Part shown: piece by piece, positions 22,949 to 36,800 of the stretch | Layout of the letters: each line of letters opens with the position of its first letter | Position numbering within the stretch: the stretch's first letter is position 1 | NCBI GenBank assembly: GCA_012934845.2 | Contig: WNNJ02000772.1 | Span: forward strand, 1 to 64,000 | Reading direction: 5' to 3' | Length of the DNA: 64,000 nucleotides | Source of the DNA: Pomphorhynchus laevis | Lineage: Eukaryota; Acanthocephala; Palaeacanthocephala; Echinorhynchida; Pomphorhynchidae | Position numbers and translations under genes: made by a program | The notes under the pieces: model-generated | The model's database searches: none | What the model saw: only the letters and a program-made list of their open reading frames with translations | What the model was told of the DNA's origin: nothing

Positions 22949-24797
22949 ATTATGCGGAAATTTTATATAAATTTACGGCTGTTTATTATTTGAGAATAAT
23001 TATATGTTATATAATTAGCATTATTATGTTTTGTTTATTTTATAATTGTATTAAATATGTAGACTCAGTTAGCTGATTTGATTTTAAACATTTCAAGATA
23101 TGCGTATTTTAAATTAAAAATACAATATGGAAATAACACAGTTTTATTCGACATAATACATTTATAATAAGGTTCAATTATAATTAGATTCTTCTTAAAT
23201 AATAGTTATTCATTATAATTATTTATAATTTAATATTATATTTTTAATATTAAATATTAATGTTTATCTAATATTTATATAAAATATTATAATAAAGTAA
23301 ACATTTGAATAATATTAATATTTATAAACAAATGTGTAAGCAATCTAAATCATTGAATATTTAAATTATATTACTAAAGCATTATTAATTAAATGTTTAT
23401 TTCCTGAAATATTCAATATTGTCATCAATTATTGTACTAACAAAACACAAATCTAGAAAAAAGAACACTTTATTCTGTGAAAGAAACAATTTTTTTAAAA
23501 TTAGTAAATTTTCCCGTTTGATAGAGTTTTAAATTATATTTGCATTTATACATAAGCAAAGAAACGACTTCATCAACGTACATTTTAGCAGATTGTGGTC
23601 TCAAAAATACGATTTTGAAATTTTGACTGTTAATTTAATCGTTTATTGAATCATTAAAGTATTTTAAGTGATTGGAATGACCAAACGACGAATCTACAGA
23701 GATAAGTCAATATTATTAAAATATCATTAAAATTCAATCATTAAAATATTATATTACTAAGTGTAGTATAATCAAAAATTTTAATATATTGGATGTTGCA
23801 TCACTGAAAGAACTATAACGATTTTAGTTTTCTTTTTTAAATGCTTTACTTTCGAATAATCAGTTTTTAAAGCTTAAAATTCTAATAATCTTTTGTTAAA
23901 GATACTTTTGAATTTCGAAGAAGTACTATAGCATACAAGTGAATTTCAAGTATTTTGTACATTTGAAGCATACAACTCGAAATCTGCACAACAAAACTGA
24001 ATACAATATTCAAGGTTTACACAAAATTTAGAATTTGTGAAACAGCTATAGATAATGACAATGAGATATTCTCAGCACAAGGCGATAAAGCGAGAATTGT
24101 ATATGGGTCGCATTCATAAGCATAAACTATAATGAGATAAAATCGATATATTTGGTATCGTATTATGTACGTCGTTTTTAAATTTTCGAGTAAATTAGAA
24201 GTGAATATAACGGAAAACGAAAGCGATGATTAAAAATTCTTGTTTAACTATTGGGACAGATTTCTTTTACGTTTATAACGAATTGTTGTTTCGCTTTTTA
24301 GTCCAGACAATAATTCATTTTTAATTCATTCCAAAAATTCACAGTCGCTAAAATGTCACTTGAAATTATACTCAATGCAGTTATATGAATTATTTAAATT
24401 CTATGACTTCTCTCATTTCCTGCAATGTTTCAATTATCTGTTTTAAAGTTCAAGTTTGATTTGAAATAATAATTATATTTAATGCAATAAAACAGAGTTT
24501 GAAATAAATTATTCTTAATATTATTTGACATTTCTTTGTCATATATAAATAAATTAAAAATTGATATTTAATACAATAGAGCTTATTTAGTCATACGTGT
24601 CTCTAAACTAAATGACTCATATCATTTAGTCACATTAAGACTATAAACATCAAATTTGTTAATAACCAATAAATCGTTCAGTTAACTAACATTAATAAAT
24701 TGCTATTTATAATATGACAGAGACAGTTAGAAACCAAAGTTATAAATTCTTATTGATATCAAATCATTAATTATATTTTACTAAAATCCTTTTAAAA
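22949..24797. other. spacer between gene B and gene C
   Basis: AT-rich intergenic DNA separating the probable 3' end of gene B from the first exon of gene C. No promoter element can be distinguished from background: the only TATA-like string (22,961-22,970) is too close to the start codon to place a transcription start. A minus-strand frame near 24,020-24,120 with two cysteines could not be linked by phase. Confidence 0.4.
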
Positions 24798-24803
24798 TTT
24801 ATT
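24798..24803 (-). terminator. poly(A) signal candidate for gene B
   Basis: AATAAA on the minus strand, 13 bp beyond the proposed stop codon. In sequence this AT-rich a chance match is common, so it is only supporting evidence for the terminal exon. Confidence 0.35.
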
Positions 24804-24815
24804 TAATAAAATAAA

Positions 24816-27800
24816 TTAAAAACTACAAAAGTCTGACCCGATGCCTTGTGATCGAGCAACAAGTTCAATATGTTTTCCAGGTATGCATGTTGAATGAAGA
24901 CACCTTAATATAATAAATTTTTATTCCAAACAGAAAATATTAATCATAATCTGAATGCTCAGATGATCTTGGTTAAAATGTAAACAATCAATATTTATTG
25001 AATTTTGAATAGAATAAGTCAATACTCGACAGCGTTAAGATCCATAATTATATCCAGATCAAGTTGTTACGAAGTTGTCAGTTAATTTGAAATATTTTGT
25101 TTATTAATAAATTATTTAAAACATTATGATTAAAAATACAAAATAAAAATATTTATAGGTAGCAAATACATTGTGCGCAAATATTTTTACGCGATTGTTA
25201 AAGAAATACAGATGGGATATATAGTTTATACCATAAATTAATAAATTTTATGTAGTAATATTAAGGCTATAAACTTTCAACAACTTTGGTAAAAAGTTGT
25301 TTTATTTTACTAAATAGATATTTATTTAGTAATTCAATATACGCATAGAATAAGTCGATACCCGATAGCATAACAATTTATAATAATATCCAGATCAAGT
25401 TGTTAACGAAGTTGACAGTTAATTTCGGAATATTTTGCTTATTAATGAATAATTTCAAAAATTATGATTAAAAATATGATATAAAAATATTTGTAGGGAG
25501 CAAATAGATTCACGCGCAAATAGTTTTGAGCAATTGTTGAAGAAATATAGATGGTACATATAGTTTATACAATGAAATAATTAGCATTAGTATATATTAT
25601 GTTTTAGTCAAGTGATTGTTACTCGATCCAATGTTTAAATATTCCTTGTGGTGAAATATTAACAGTACTTTCATGAAAATGAGTTGTTTTATGTAGTTAA
25701 TATTTAAGTTATTCCGATTCTTTTATTCGAGATCGGGTAAACTGAATTATTAGAACTGAACTGGAAATGTTCGAACGAAACGAAATACCATTAATAGATA
25801 ATATTAATAGGAGTGTTAATTAAAATTTACAAAATCTGTGCAATTACAAATACTTGAACTCACAGAAGTGTTTAAATGTGTATTATTTGACAAATGCATA
25901 TGTTCGTGTGGATTAGTTTTCAGAACAATACAAAATGAATGAAACGAACGAAATAGATATTGGTTTAAGATCATCTTTCATGTAGAATTTTGGGTAATAA
26001 TATAATTAAATGTAATTAATCGAATATGGCTTGAACGGAAGTAATTGGAAAGCCAAATTGGTCAAATAATTTGGAAACTTTTGTTATCGTTGTTGATTAA
26101 AATATTTATCAACAATTAAAATTCGTGAAAAAAATGTGCAATGGTCCAAAAATCAATTAGATTATAATATTTAAAGAACTTAAAAATAAACATTAATAAC
26201 ATATGATTTAAATGTTAGTTTTTTTGAACATAAATAATATATTTTAATTTAAAATCTGTAAAAATATAAAGAAATTAATTTCGAAGAAAGTACGAAAATT
26301 AGCATTATTACGAATGGTAATATTTTTGAAATACAATCTATAGTTATAATATAATCTTAAAACATTCTGTTGTTCAATATAAAAAAAGCATACTTACAGC
26401 ACTTTGGGTAATGCAGAATGGTAAATAAGATTAGACACCGGTAAACTTAGATTATAATCGATTTGTACACTAAGGAGAAATAGCATTACATACTCTTTAA
26501 ATAAAAATTGCAGATAAAGAAAGTGTGTGATTTACAAATTCTGTTGCAAATTCTGAGTTTAAACAATTTTAACTTCAATTACTCTGTCTTAAGAACATAA
26601 TTTCTATATTGCAAGTTTTGACAGATTTGGTTAGCATGCAATATTCTTTTGTAATGAGATACATTGACAAAATACAACTTGATTCTAAGAAAATATCAAG
26701 TACTTGGCGGTTTTGATCTCACGCGATATTAAGAACTTAAACTACCTTAAGAGACAAATCTGTTCAGCTAACGCGGGAATGCGTTATTTGTACAAATGCG
26801 CCATGGTAGGTCAATATGTGAGCATTAAGACTGACCTTTTAATTTGCTTCAGCCAAGCTCAATCTCTATTTATATCTTACCCGATGGTCATAAAGTATTG
26901 GTGATGACCAAAAAGTAAACGAATCCGAATACATTCTACTGATAGTAGCTCGGAAGAAATTTACGAGAATCTAAAAGTCAAGTCGTTGCTTCCTAATATT
27001 GAAAGGCACATTGATTTATAATTAATTGTTCATAATTGTTTTGAAAAACGTTGATAAAGTCTGGTATTCTGTAACAATCATGAAAGTTGAAGCAAATCGC
27101 TGTTCGTATAAGTCGAGTAAATATTTATTCGATCATTGTGAACTGAAACGAGGCATTATTGGGCCGATTCGCATATATGGTCAACGAGTCGTGATATAAA
27201 ATATCTGTATATGATGTTATTGGTGGAACAAAACACGTACATAATGTTTTATCACACATTTACATTTGAATCATCAAGTGATAAATCTACAAAGTTAATT
27301 TATTCGATCATTTATTTGATCATTTTGGACTGAAACGGGGATAAGTGGGCCGATTAGCACATATGGTCAACTTGTCGTGATTAAAATACTTTACTACCAG
27401 CTTAATTCATTGATGAGCATAAATTACCTTTTGTCTAAAGTTTCTAGTAAGAAATCAGCGTATAACATTCTAATTTATTGTATCACACGGTTGTGATTAT
27501 AAAGTTGTAAAATTTTGTTCTCGCGTATTTAATTAAACTTAAAGACAGCGTTTATGAGTTCTTACATTGAAACGCTCACTTATTGCTATATTTTTGAAAA
27601 ACAAGTATTTCAATAAGATTACAACTACTTGGTTTTGTCTTTGGTACAGTACATATCCAGTTCGACCCTCTTGCACTTTACGTGTGGCAAGCAAAAATCA
27701 TTTTCCTTTAAACTAGCAAAGAAATTTGATTGCTGTCTCTAGAATTCCGAAGTATTTGCAGGAGTTTGAATTTAAATCCAAAAACCCACTGATTGTTAAA

Positions 27801-30800
27801 CATTAAAGATCAATGACAATAATAGCGTAAATAAATTTTATAAATTGAATTCCAAGGAGATCAGTCAGACAAGTCAGATATAAACATTTAGCAAATATGT
27901 CTTTAACAAATACTAGCGTAGCCTACTTTATCGAAGAATTCAATGAAGGACATACTTCTTTTCACGACTGCATCCATATGTGAGACAGGATTCTTTGGCA
28001 TACAATATATTAAAACAAAATGTAAGAGCATACTAAATTGACGTACACAACTGGAAAACGGAGCCAAAATTAATAAGTGGATTGTATAATGTATAAGTGC
28101 GTTTTCGTCCCTAATTGAATTTTGGTAAAATTAAATGAAAGAAAAGTCAAAAATGAAATTGGAAATAAATCACTAGATTTATGAAATAATTGTTGAGCAC
28201 ACAAATATGAGTGAAATTTCAATGATATATTACTTTTTGGATATATAAAAAGCATTCATAAATAACAATTAAGTAAGAAGTTAACAATAGCGTGTTTGCT
28301 TGCACAAAATGTAATGATTTCAATCATCGCACGTGAGGATTGATATCTTCGGTTTAAGAATAACCAATTTGGGTGAAATTAAAATATCACACAAGAACAA
28401 AAACTTAATTAAAATTTGGCATAAATAATACATATTTTAAATATATAATTTTACAAAATTCAGTACAAAATAAAAATGCTTTTGTGCAGAGAACTAATAA
28501 AGATTATTTTACAATAAAATTTGATTTGGTAATATTTGATCGGTGATGGTACCTCAACGATATATTCGTGACTTTAATGTAAAAAGTACAAAAACATTGT
28601 TATAGGTATATTGCCCTATATAAAATAAAACTGAGCAATGAATTACTTACTCAAATATTGGCAATATCGAATATTCCAGATAATCAGCAAATCGTCCTTC
28701 GGTTTGATTGTTATTTTGAATCATATTTCTGTAAAAAAGAAATAAACTAATTATTATAAATAGATTGTTTTTTATAAAATTAAAAAAATGAACGGAAATT
28801 AAAAATACTGAACTGACCAAATGTAAAAGATGTAATGAACTAGTATCAAAAAGTTATCAGGCTATTGAAATTGTAATCAATAAATTAACGACAAATTGAA
28901 TTATATTATTAGATAATTGATGTTACTCGTTAAACTTTAAACTAATTCATATTTAATGTATATATTTTATAATCGAGCAAAAATGTATAGTAAATACAGC
29001 ATTGCTTTTAACTATCTGTGAGATAGCTGCCTTTTTTATATAGCTAATATTCGTGACCCTGGAAACGGCTAAGTATTAAAGTAAATTTAAAATTATATTT
29101 GATAATATTTGTGTTCAGATTTAAAAGTTTACACCGGCTCTAATAGAAAGCTTTCAAGGTAAAATACAAAATTACTGACAAAGTTTATGAAAAAATTAAT
29201 TGCAAAAAGATTGAATGTAGCAATATATCGTATCAGCAATATATCATAATAGCCAAATTTAATTTATTTATAGAATGTAATCAAAGAAACGACAATTTAT
29301 TCAATAAAATTGTTTAGTTCAATATTTCAATAGCTGCTGCTATCATAATCAAGAGCTACTGTTTCACCACTCGCAAAACTTTCTTAATATAACTAATATA
29401 TTTCTTTAATATATTAGCTCTATTAATCAAACAATTAATAAAACTACTATGGCACTATAAGTATTTATGCTAGAAGGTGGTCAATAATGAAAAAAATCGA
29501 ATATATTATTAGATAACAACATTATAAACATTTGAATTATAAATTAATTTACAGGAACGAATAAAGTTGAATGTAGTTTGTTCCCAAACTACATTACCAT
29601 AATTATATAGCTCCCCATTTAATCTTCGAGAAATGAGGTGCAACGTTTACACCTTAACAGTTGACGGCTGATTATTCGATAAAAGATTAAAATCATAATA
29701 ATTTTATTATAATTTAATTTCAATTATTTAAATGTAAATTAAATAATTACCTTTTAAATTATTTGTTTCTATTATTTGATATTTGATTTGTTAAATTAGA
29801 TTTGCTTTTGTTTTATTTGTTTGTAAAAATAATTCAGGAACGGTAATTAAAACATACATCTACTATAGAAAATTTATTTAAACAAATTTTATGTATGCGT
29901 TTACGATTTGACTTACAGATAATCCGTGGACTTGTTAAATAGATAGATGAAATCTGAAATTAACTGAATCCTATTACCTCTTAGATCTCTAAAATTACAT
30001 AAATGTAATGTGAAGATTTATTTAACGGATAGAAATTTGATGAAGGTTTAAATATAAGAAATTATATATAAAATATTAAATAATCCACATTTAATTATAA
30101 ACTCATTTACAATCTATTATTTTACTCTTTTATGGTATGGAAAACGAACTTCCCATGCCATTTTGATAACTATTTTAATTACAACAAGAACATAATAGAA
30201 CGTGACATCACAAATTTAATATAAATATTATAGTTATTATATAAATATAATAAATATTAATAATAAAAAAACTTATAATAAATACAATATAAACTTATAT
30301 AAACTTAATAAAAATATTTATATAAAAACTTCTTGATATATAAAGAAGTATTTTTTATTTTTTACATTAATTATGTTAATGTAGAGTCAGCTTCGACACA
30401 GAAGAATCCTACTTTAACCATTTTCTTCCCATTAATTTCTTATATCTTGATTATGATTATAATTCATGTATGTAGCTGTCCTTGGAATACAGATTCTCTT
30501 GCTAACCTAATGCTGTGATCGCAAATATTGATTGATATTAAATGATAAACATTTTATAAATGCTTAAACCAAATTGCTTAAATACAAAAATTATAAAATT
30601 GTAATATAAGATTTTCATAATTATTTCGATAATTAAATTAGTATATGAATTAACCGTTGATGTCACAAGTTCTACATTTAATCAACCCCAATCTCATAAT
30701 TTGAATATGTTAGAGTTACTTAAGTGTTGATCATCGTCGAAATTCGTAAATAATATTCAAATAATATTTTGATTGTTGATTATCATTTGCGATATGGAGA

Positions 30801-33800
30801 AGATAACAACAAAAACTATTTTTTATTCACAATAAGAACGTATCCGAAATACAGGTGTATCCATAAGAGAACGGATCTTCTCGTGTGGGTAAAATTGCAT
30901 TTTAAAACTAACATAAGATGTTACCACGAATGTAATTCTATATTTAATTCTATAAGATAAATATGTCTGAACACATATTTTATCTTTAAATAATTTGGAT
31001 TTATTATTTACAATTCTGTACAAATTCAAATACTATAATGCTGTAAGATAAGTCATATTCTATTAGTCTACTATTACCTCCATTAGAACAACTTTTGTTG
31101 GGCTAAATATTTTTCATCTATCGTTTAAAACATACAAAAACCTTAGACATTTCATTTTAAAATTTCGATTTTATTAAAAATCCATTGCGTACAATTATCT
31201 TTCTGATGAGTTTTTTGTATTAACAAAAATGTAAAGTTTTGTTTAAATGTGATCCGAATTTTATGAAATTCAAAGATTGCAAACAGCAATATTTATATTG
31301 ATTATAATTTTGTTTAAAATTTTCGAATATAATTTTAAAATATTTTTCTTCATCTGTCATGTTTGATATGTCTTTATTAAATTATTTTGATGGTTACTAA
31401 GGTAACGGATATCATTACATATATGGGCGATATATCAGATTTCATTGTGTCATGTATAATATTTAATATTGTTCGATATGCATAAATCAATTTTATATTC
31501 GAAACAAATCCAGAAAAATCAAAACATGTGTGCATTAAAATAGCGAAAAAATGTAAATAAATCAAACTTTTAAAATTCAGACTTACAAAGATTTCAAGTT
31601 GTATGTGTTGGGCACTTGTGCTTTGACTATCACCACTATCCGGTTGAATGATAGGTTTCTGCACAAATACAAATCACTTGAATACATAGTTGACAAATCA
31701 TTTAATTTATATTTTAAAACACTTCAGGGCATATACCATTTTTTCTACGGCCGTTTACAGAGCAACTATCAAATAGAATCATTTTCAACTCGGTAAAACT
31801 TTACGAAACTGAACCAAAGATTTCGTTTACTACCTCAGACCTCTTAAAGGGGTATGTTAAATACTTCGAATCTTCCCTGTCGGAGTATGGGTCCATATAC
31901 TCTAAACCCATACTTGCCACTCTAAAAGTATCTAACCTCCCTTGTCAATTGGAAGAGAATGATATCGAGTTACTAAAAGAAACATTTAAAAAATCGAACT
32001 TCCGTTCAATAATAGGCAAGAGCGGACATCAAATACCAGTTGGATTTTGTTCCGCTTCACTAGAGCGGGCTGAATCACTAACTAATTCAGCTTGTAATCC
32101 ATTCATGGGATTTAATCTCAGATTTACAATCATTGACAAAGAAGAGTTCACATATCCGCACTGCAGCCGGTGCCACAAATGGGGGCACTTGGCCTCAAGC
32201 TTCAGTGAGCCATCGACATGTGGGATGTGTAGCTCCCCCAGTGTCGGCTTTGTTGACAGCAGAAAAATGTGTATCCCCTCCATTATGCTCAAACTGTGGG
32301 GGGGGAGCCATCCTGCATGGAGCAGAAAATGCAGACATTTTAAATAATATCAAATTATTAAATTATATCATGTTATTTTTAAGAATGATTTTGAATACGG
32401 ATTATTGATTTTGAATACGGATTATTAATGATTTTGAATACGATGTTATTTTTAAGAATGATTTTGAATACGGATTATATCAATATATTGTTTTGCGCAA
32501 TTAGAATATTCCACAAATATCTAGCTCCTTAGATTTGAACTAATTGACACCCTTTACAATGCACTTTAGCTTTGTGTTATTGCTTTTAACTGTCCGTATG
32601 CTTACCATTATCTCTCAACATTTGAATGTTATTTTTAAGAATGATTTTGAATACGGATTATTTTCATTGTTCACTATTCGTATCAACTAGAATTTGGTGT
32701 GAACTCTATCATCCTTGAGATTTCTATTACAAGAATAATATATCACAGGTTATTTAGAGGATTCTTATAGATCTTCAAGAGGAATTAATCTGTGAGACTT
32801 TGCCTTAAAGTTACGCTAGCCAGGAAGAAGTGATACACTTTACTTGATATGTTAGACACTTAGTTTGGAATATTCTGGTGTTGGACAATTTAATTTTTGA
32901 AGAATATGGGTGCTTAAGAAATTCCATCAGATGATACTAAAACATGTTTTATGATTAAGATCGATAATCATAGAATTGTTTTTTAACTACATATGATCTG
33001 TTTGTTCAACGCTTAATCCTGTAAAGATTTTGTAGACGCTATTATATGATCAAATATTTGTCCCCTTTAATTCCTTACTTATTGCATCACATGATTTTTT
33101 TTAAATGCGTCTAAGCGGATTTTATCTATAAAGAATTGCGAAGAAGTTACCATTTTATTCGCAAAGTTAACATATTAAATTACATAAAAATATACAAATT
33201 ACAATATTTTATGTAATATTAAATTATATAGAAACGATTAGCAAATATATAAGCTTACAATTCAGTTCAAACTAATTAAAAACGTAACTTGTCCTTATAA
33301 AAAGCATTTTTAAATTTACTGCTCAAAGCAACAAATATTTAAGTAATTTATACTTACAAATACTGCACGTTGGGAATAGATTTAAATATAGCGAAATTCA
33401 ATTCTTCGATAATGTTGCCAGAAAGCGAACTACAATTTAATAAATATAATAAGGATTTTCGGATAATGCGATCATTTACAGATGAGTCAAGGAAGGAGCT
33501 TTAACACGGTAAAGGAAATCCATAAAAGCAATATTTGAACTCAGTATCGATCTTGGTACAGAGGAGAAACAATTAATATTTTATAAAAATAAGATATTCC
33601 AAATTATATATAATAAAAATAACAATTGTTCTACGTGCCACCAACTTTCATAATATCCTCTTATCTAAGAACATTAAAAAAATAAATCTTTAAATATTCT
33701 TTAGAAACATAAAATCATTACGATGATATTAACTAAAAAGCAATAAAATGTATAAAAGGTACTTTACAAACCTACCCGACTACAACCTCGTAATCAAGTA

Positions 33801-36800
33801 TTGATACAAAGAAATATAGTATTACAAACTTTTATATTAAAAATTCATATTATGAATCTATAATATAAATCTAAATAAATTTAAATTTCTAATATTCATA
33901 TCTTAAATATAATTATTATTCTAAAATACATTGTATTTCGAAAGGTTCATTTATTTAATGATAAAATCAATTTATCAGCATAAACTTATCAACAGTATTT
34001 TTCTGAAGAGAGTTTTAGAAAAATATTTCGACTTTTAACTTTTAAAATTTTTGATGGCAATTAGTCAAAGGAGTTCAATCAAACAATATGCAATAATGCT
34101 TGATATATATACAATATAATAATTATCCTTCTCCATATTGTCAGCGTTGTTCATATAATAGTTGTAAAAATAACTTTAATCTGGAAATGGAATATTATTA
34201 AAAATATCAAAATTACAGTTTATTTTTAAATTTTGTTAATAAATTTCATGCGAATAATTTTGAAATTTAATAAAGACTAAAAATGACGAATGTTTCAGCA
34301 TAATATATCTGAGATAAAAGTTTTTTTATAAAAAACTACACTAATATAATATCAATAATATAAAACTGAAGACAATTTAAATTTTTTCATAAATTTTGTT
34401 TGGCTACAGTTGTGGATTCAATATATAAATTTCGGCACTTTGAACGATAATGATTAAAAATCAATTTATTGATTAATAAATGTGTTAATGAGAAGATCAC
34501 CAGTAAATATTAAACAAAACATTTAAATTACAGGCAAAAATAACAAGATTTAATAATGTATCTCACATAGTAGAAGCTCCGGTTGTTCCATAAAGCAAAT
34601 CAAAGTCCGTCAACACTGTTGATTCCAATTCTCTAATAATAAAACAAAAACATTTTACAACCTCAGAATATTAAACTAGGATAAAAATAAATAAACCAAT
34701 TTTGCCTATAAAATATATTCTTTAGAAATAAAGGGATTTTAGTTATTAAAGAAGTTAAAATCAAAACGAATTTAATAAATTCAAAATTTGTTTATGATTT
34801 TATTAATTTTAAAGAAAATCTTGCAACTTTGGTGAATTAGCATTTTGTAAAATTTATACGGCATGTGTTTCAAACAACGAACATATATATGTGTTCGTAT
34901 ACAAGATATTCAAAAATATAAAGGATATATTAAAAATGCCCATTAGCAATCATTTACAGAAATTAACGTTTGTAAAAAGTAACACTGATTTGTTTAAGAT
35001 TTCATAAACTTACATATAAGTCAAATTATCCAAGCCAAAATAGTCCTTCATGTTAATTTGACAACCAGAAAACTTTCTAAAATTTAAATTATCAAATTAG
35101 ATTTTATAATAAAATCGTTCACATTTTTTAGTCAAAACAATTTGTTGATTTAAAAATTATAGTAGCTAAACTAAGTAATACAATTTATTGACTTTAATTG
35201 TCTTTTGCTTTTACATAAAGATTTTAACTTTAATCGTTTTATTCAATTTTCTACATTCGATAAAATTCAAGTTTAAATTATTACCAAAGAATTTTGTTTA
35301 TAAAATATTTTGCACATTTAATCAGCGATGATAAAGACAACCATCTCTATTATATCTGTTACTTAGAATATTCTTAGTGAATATTTATTCTATGTTATTA
35401 TTTTAGGAGTCAAATATGCTGAATTAAAATCTATAACAGTTAAAAATAACAATCAGAGTACATAATTGTTTCGTATTAATAAATCCCAAGTATCAGTTAA
35501 TATTTATTGCTTTATAATACATTAAATAGAAATTACTATACATTTCACAAAGATACCTCTAAAACAATAACAAATGTATCAATAACTAAGATCTATTATG
35601 TTCATTTCACGTGAAAAGAAACGAACATTTCAGATTATCTAGAAGAAAATTCGCTGACATAAATTATTCGTGGTAATTAAAGTAATATCCCTAGACGATA
35701 TATTTAATTAGCAAGGCATATTTGTAAATAATATGAATATCTGTATTTTAAATGTAACTTATCAAAATTATTCTCAATAAATAAATTTCATCAACCTCAT
35801 GATGAATCTCAAATAATCGATTTCTGAATATTTAGAAGAACTTGACGAACATGACATATTCTTGTCAATGCCAGTAATGTTTATAGATGATATATTAAAA
35901 TAGCTAGACAAATTACTGTAAGGAAATTGTCGAAATTATTTTAAACATATGAGTTTTATCAATCGCAAAACAAATCTCAAATAAGTACAATTAGATATTA
36001 CACAAAATACATTATTACACAATATTAAATATTACAGAAAATATTAGATGATATTTGTTAAGCGATTTAGTGCAAGCAGATGAATACTTTTAAATAAAAT
36101 CAATGTTTGTAAAAATTAAATATAGTTAAAAACTTTTTTAAATTGTTGCAATTTTCTATTCATAGATTTGATAATTCAATAGAAAATTAGAAAGTATTAT
36201 CGACATCTATACGGTTTGCGCATTTAATTATTTTGCTTTCCTGTTCCGCACACTATAGCTTGTGCTTTTTCAAACATTCAGTTTCGAATTGCAAACATTT
36301 ATACAATTAATGTTTAGATTTCGCTGACATAAATTATTCGTGGCAATTATAGTAATGTCCCTAGACGATATATTTAATTAGCAAGGCATATTCGGAAATA
36401 TTATGAATATCTGTATTTTAAATGTCACTTATCAAAATTATTCTCAATAAATAAATTTCATCAACCTCAAGATGAATCTCAAATAATCGATTTCTGAATA
36501 TTTAGAAGAAATTGACGAACATGACATATTCTTGTCAATGCCAGTTATGTTACTAGATGATATATTAAAATAGCTAGACAAATTACTGTAACGAAATTGT
36601 CGAAATTAATATGAATATCTGAATTTTAAATGTAACTAACTTGTCGAAATTATTTTGAATAAATTAATTAACGAAAACATAAGTAATCAATTCCTTTTTA
36701 GTTTAAAGGATTCCAAAGAGATTCACCAAAATAAAAAGATATTCAAAAATAATGTCGTTGTTTCCTAATTATAGATTTGATAATTCAGTCGAAAACTAGA

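Noticed and set aside
22961-22970. TATA box for gene C
   Set aside because: It is only ~13 bp before the start codon, too close for a start site in between; such strings are frequent in this background.
24020-24120. Minus-strand frame YECDPYTILALSPCAENIS as a cap exon of gene B
   Set aside because: It resembles the gene C cap, but the only nearby acceptor gives the wrong phase (phase 2 hits a stop at once). The 24,816-24,903 exon fits phase and polyadenylation better.
30769-31029. Overlapping 63- and 68-codon frames on both strands
   Set aside because: No LRR pattern, no splice sites in phase and no similarity; judged chance frames in a gene B intron.
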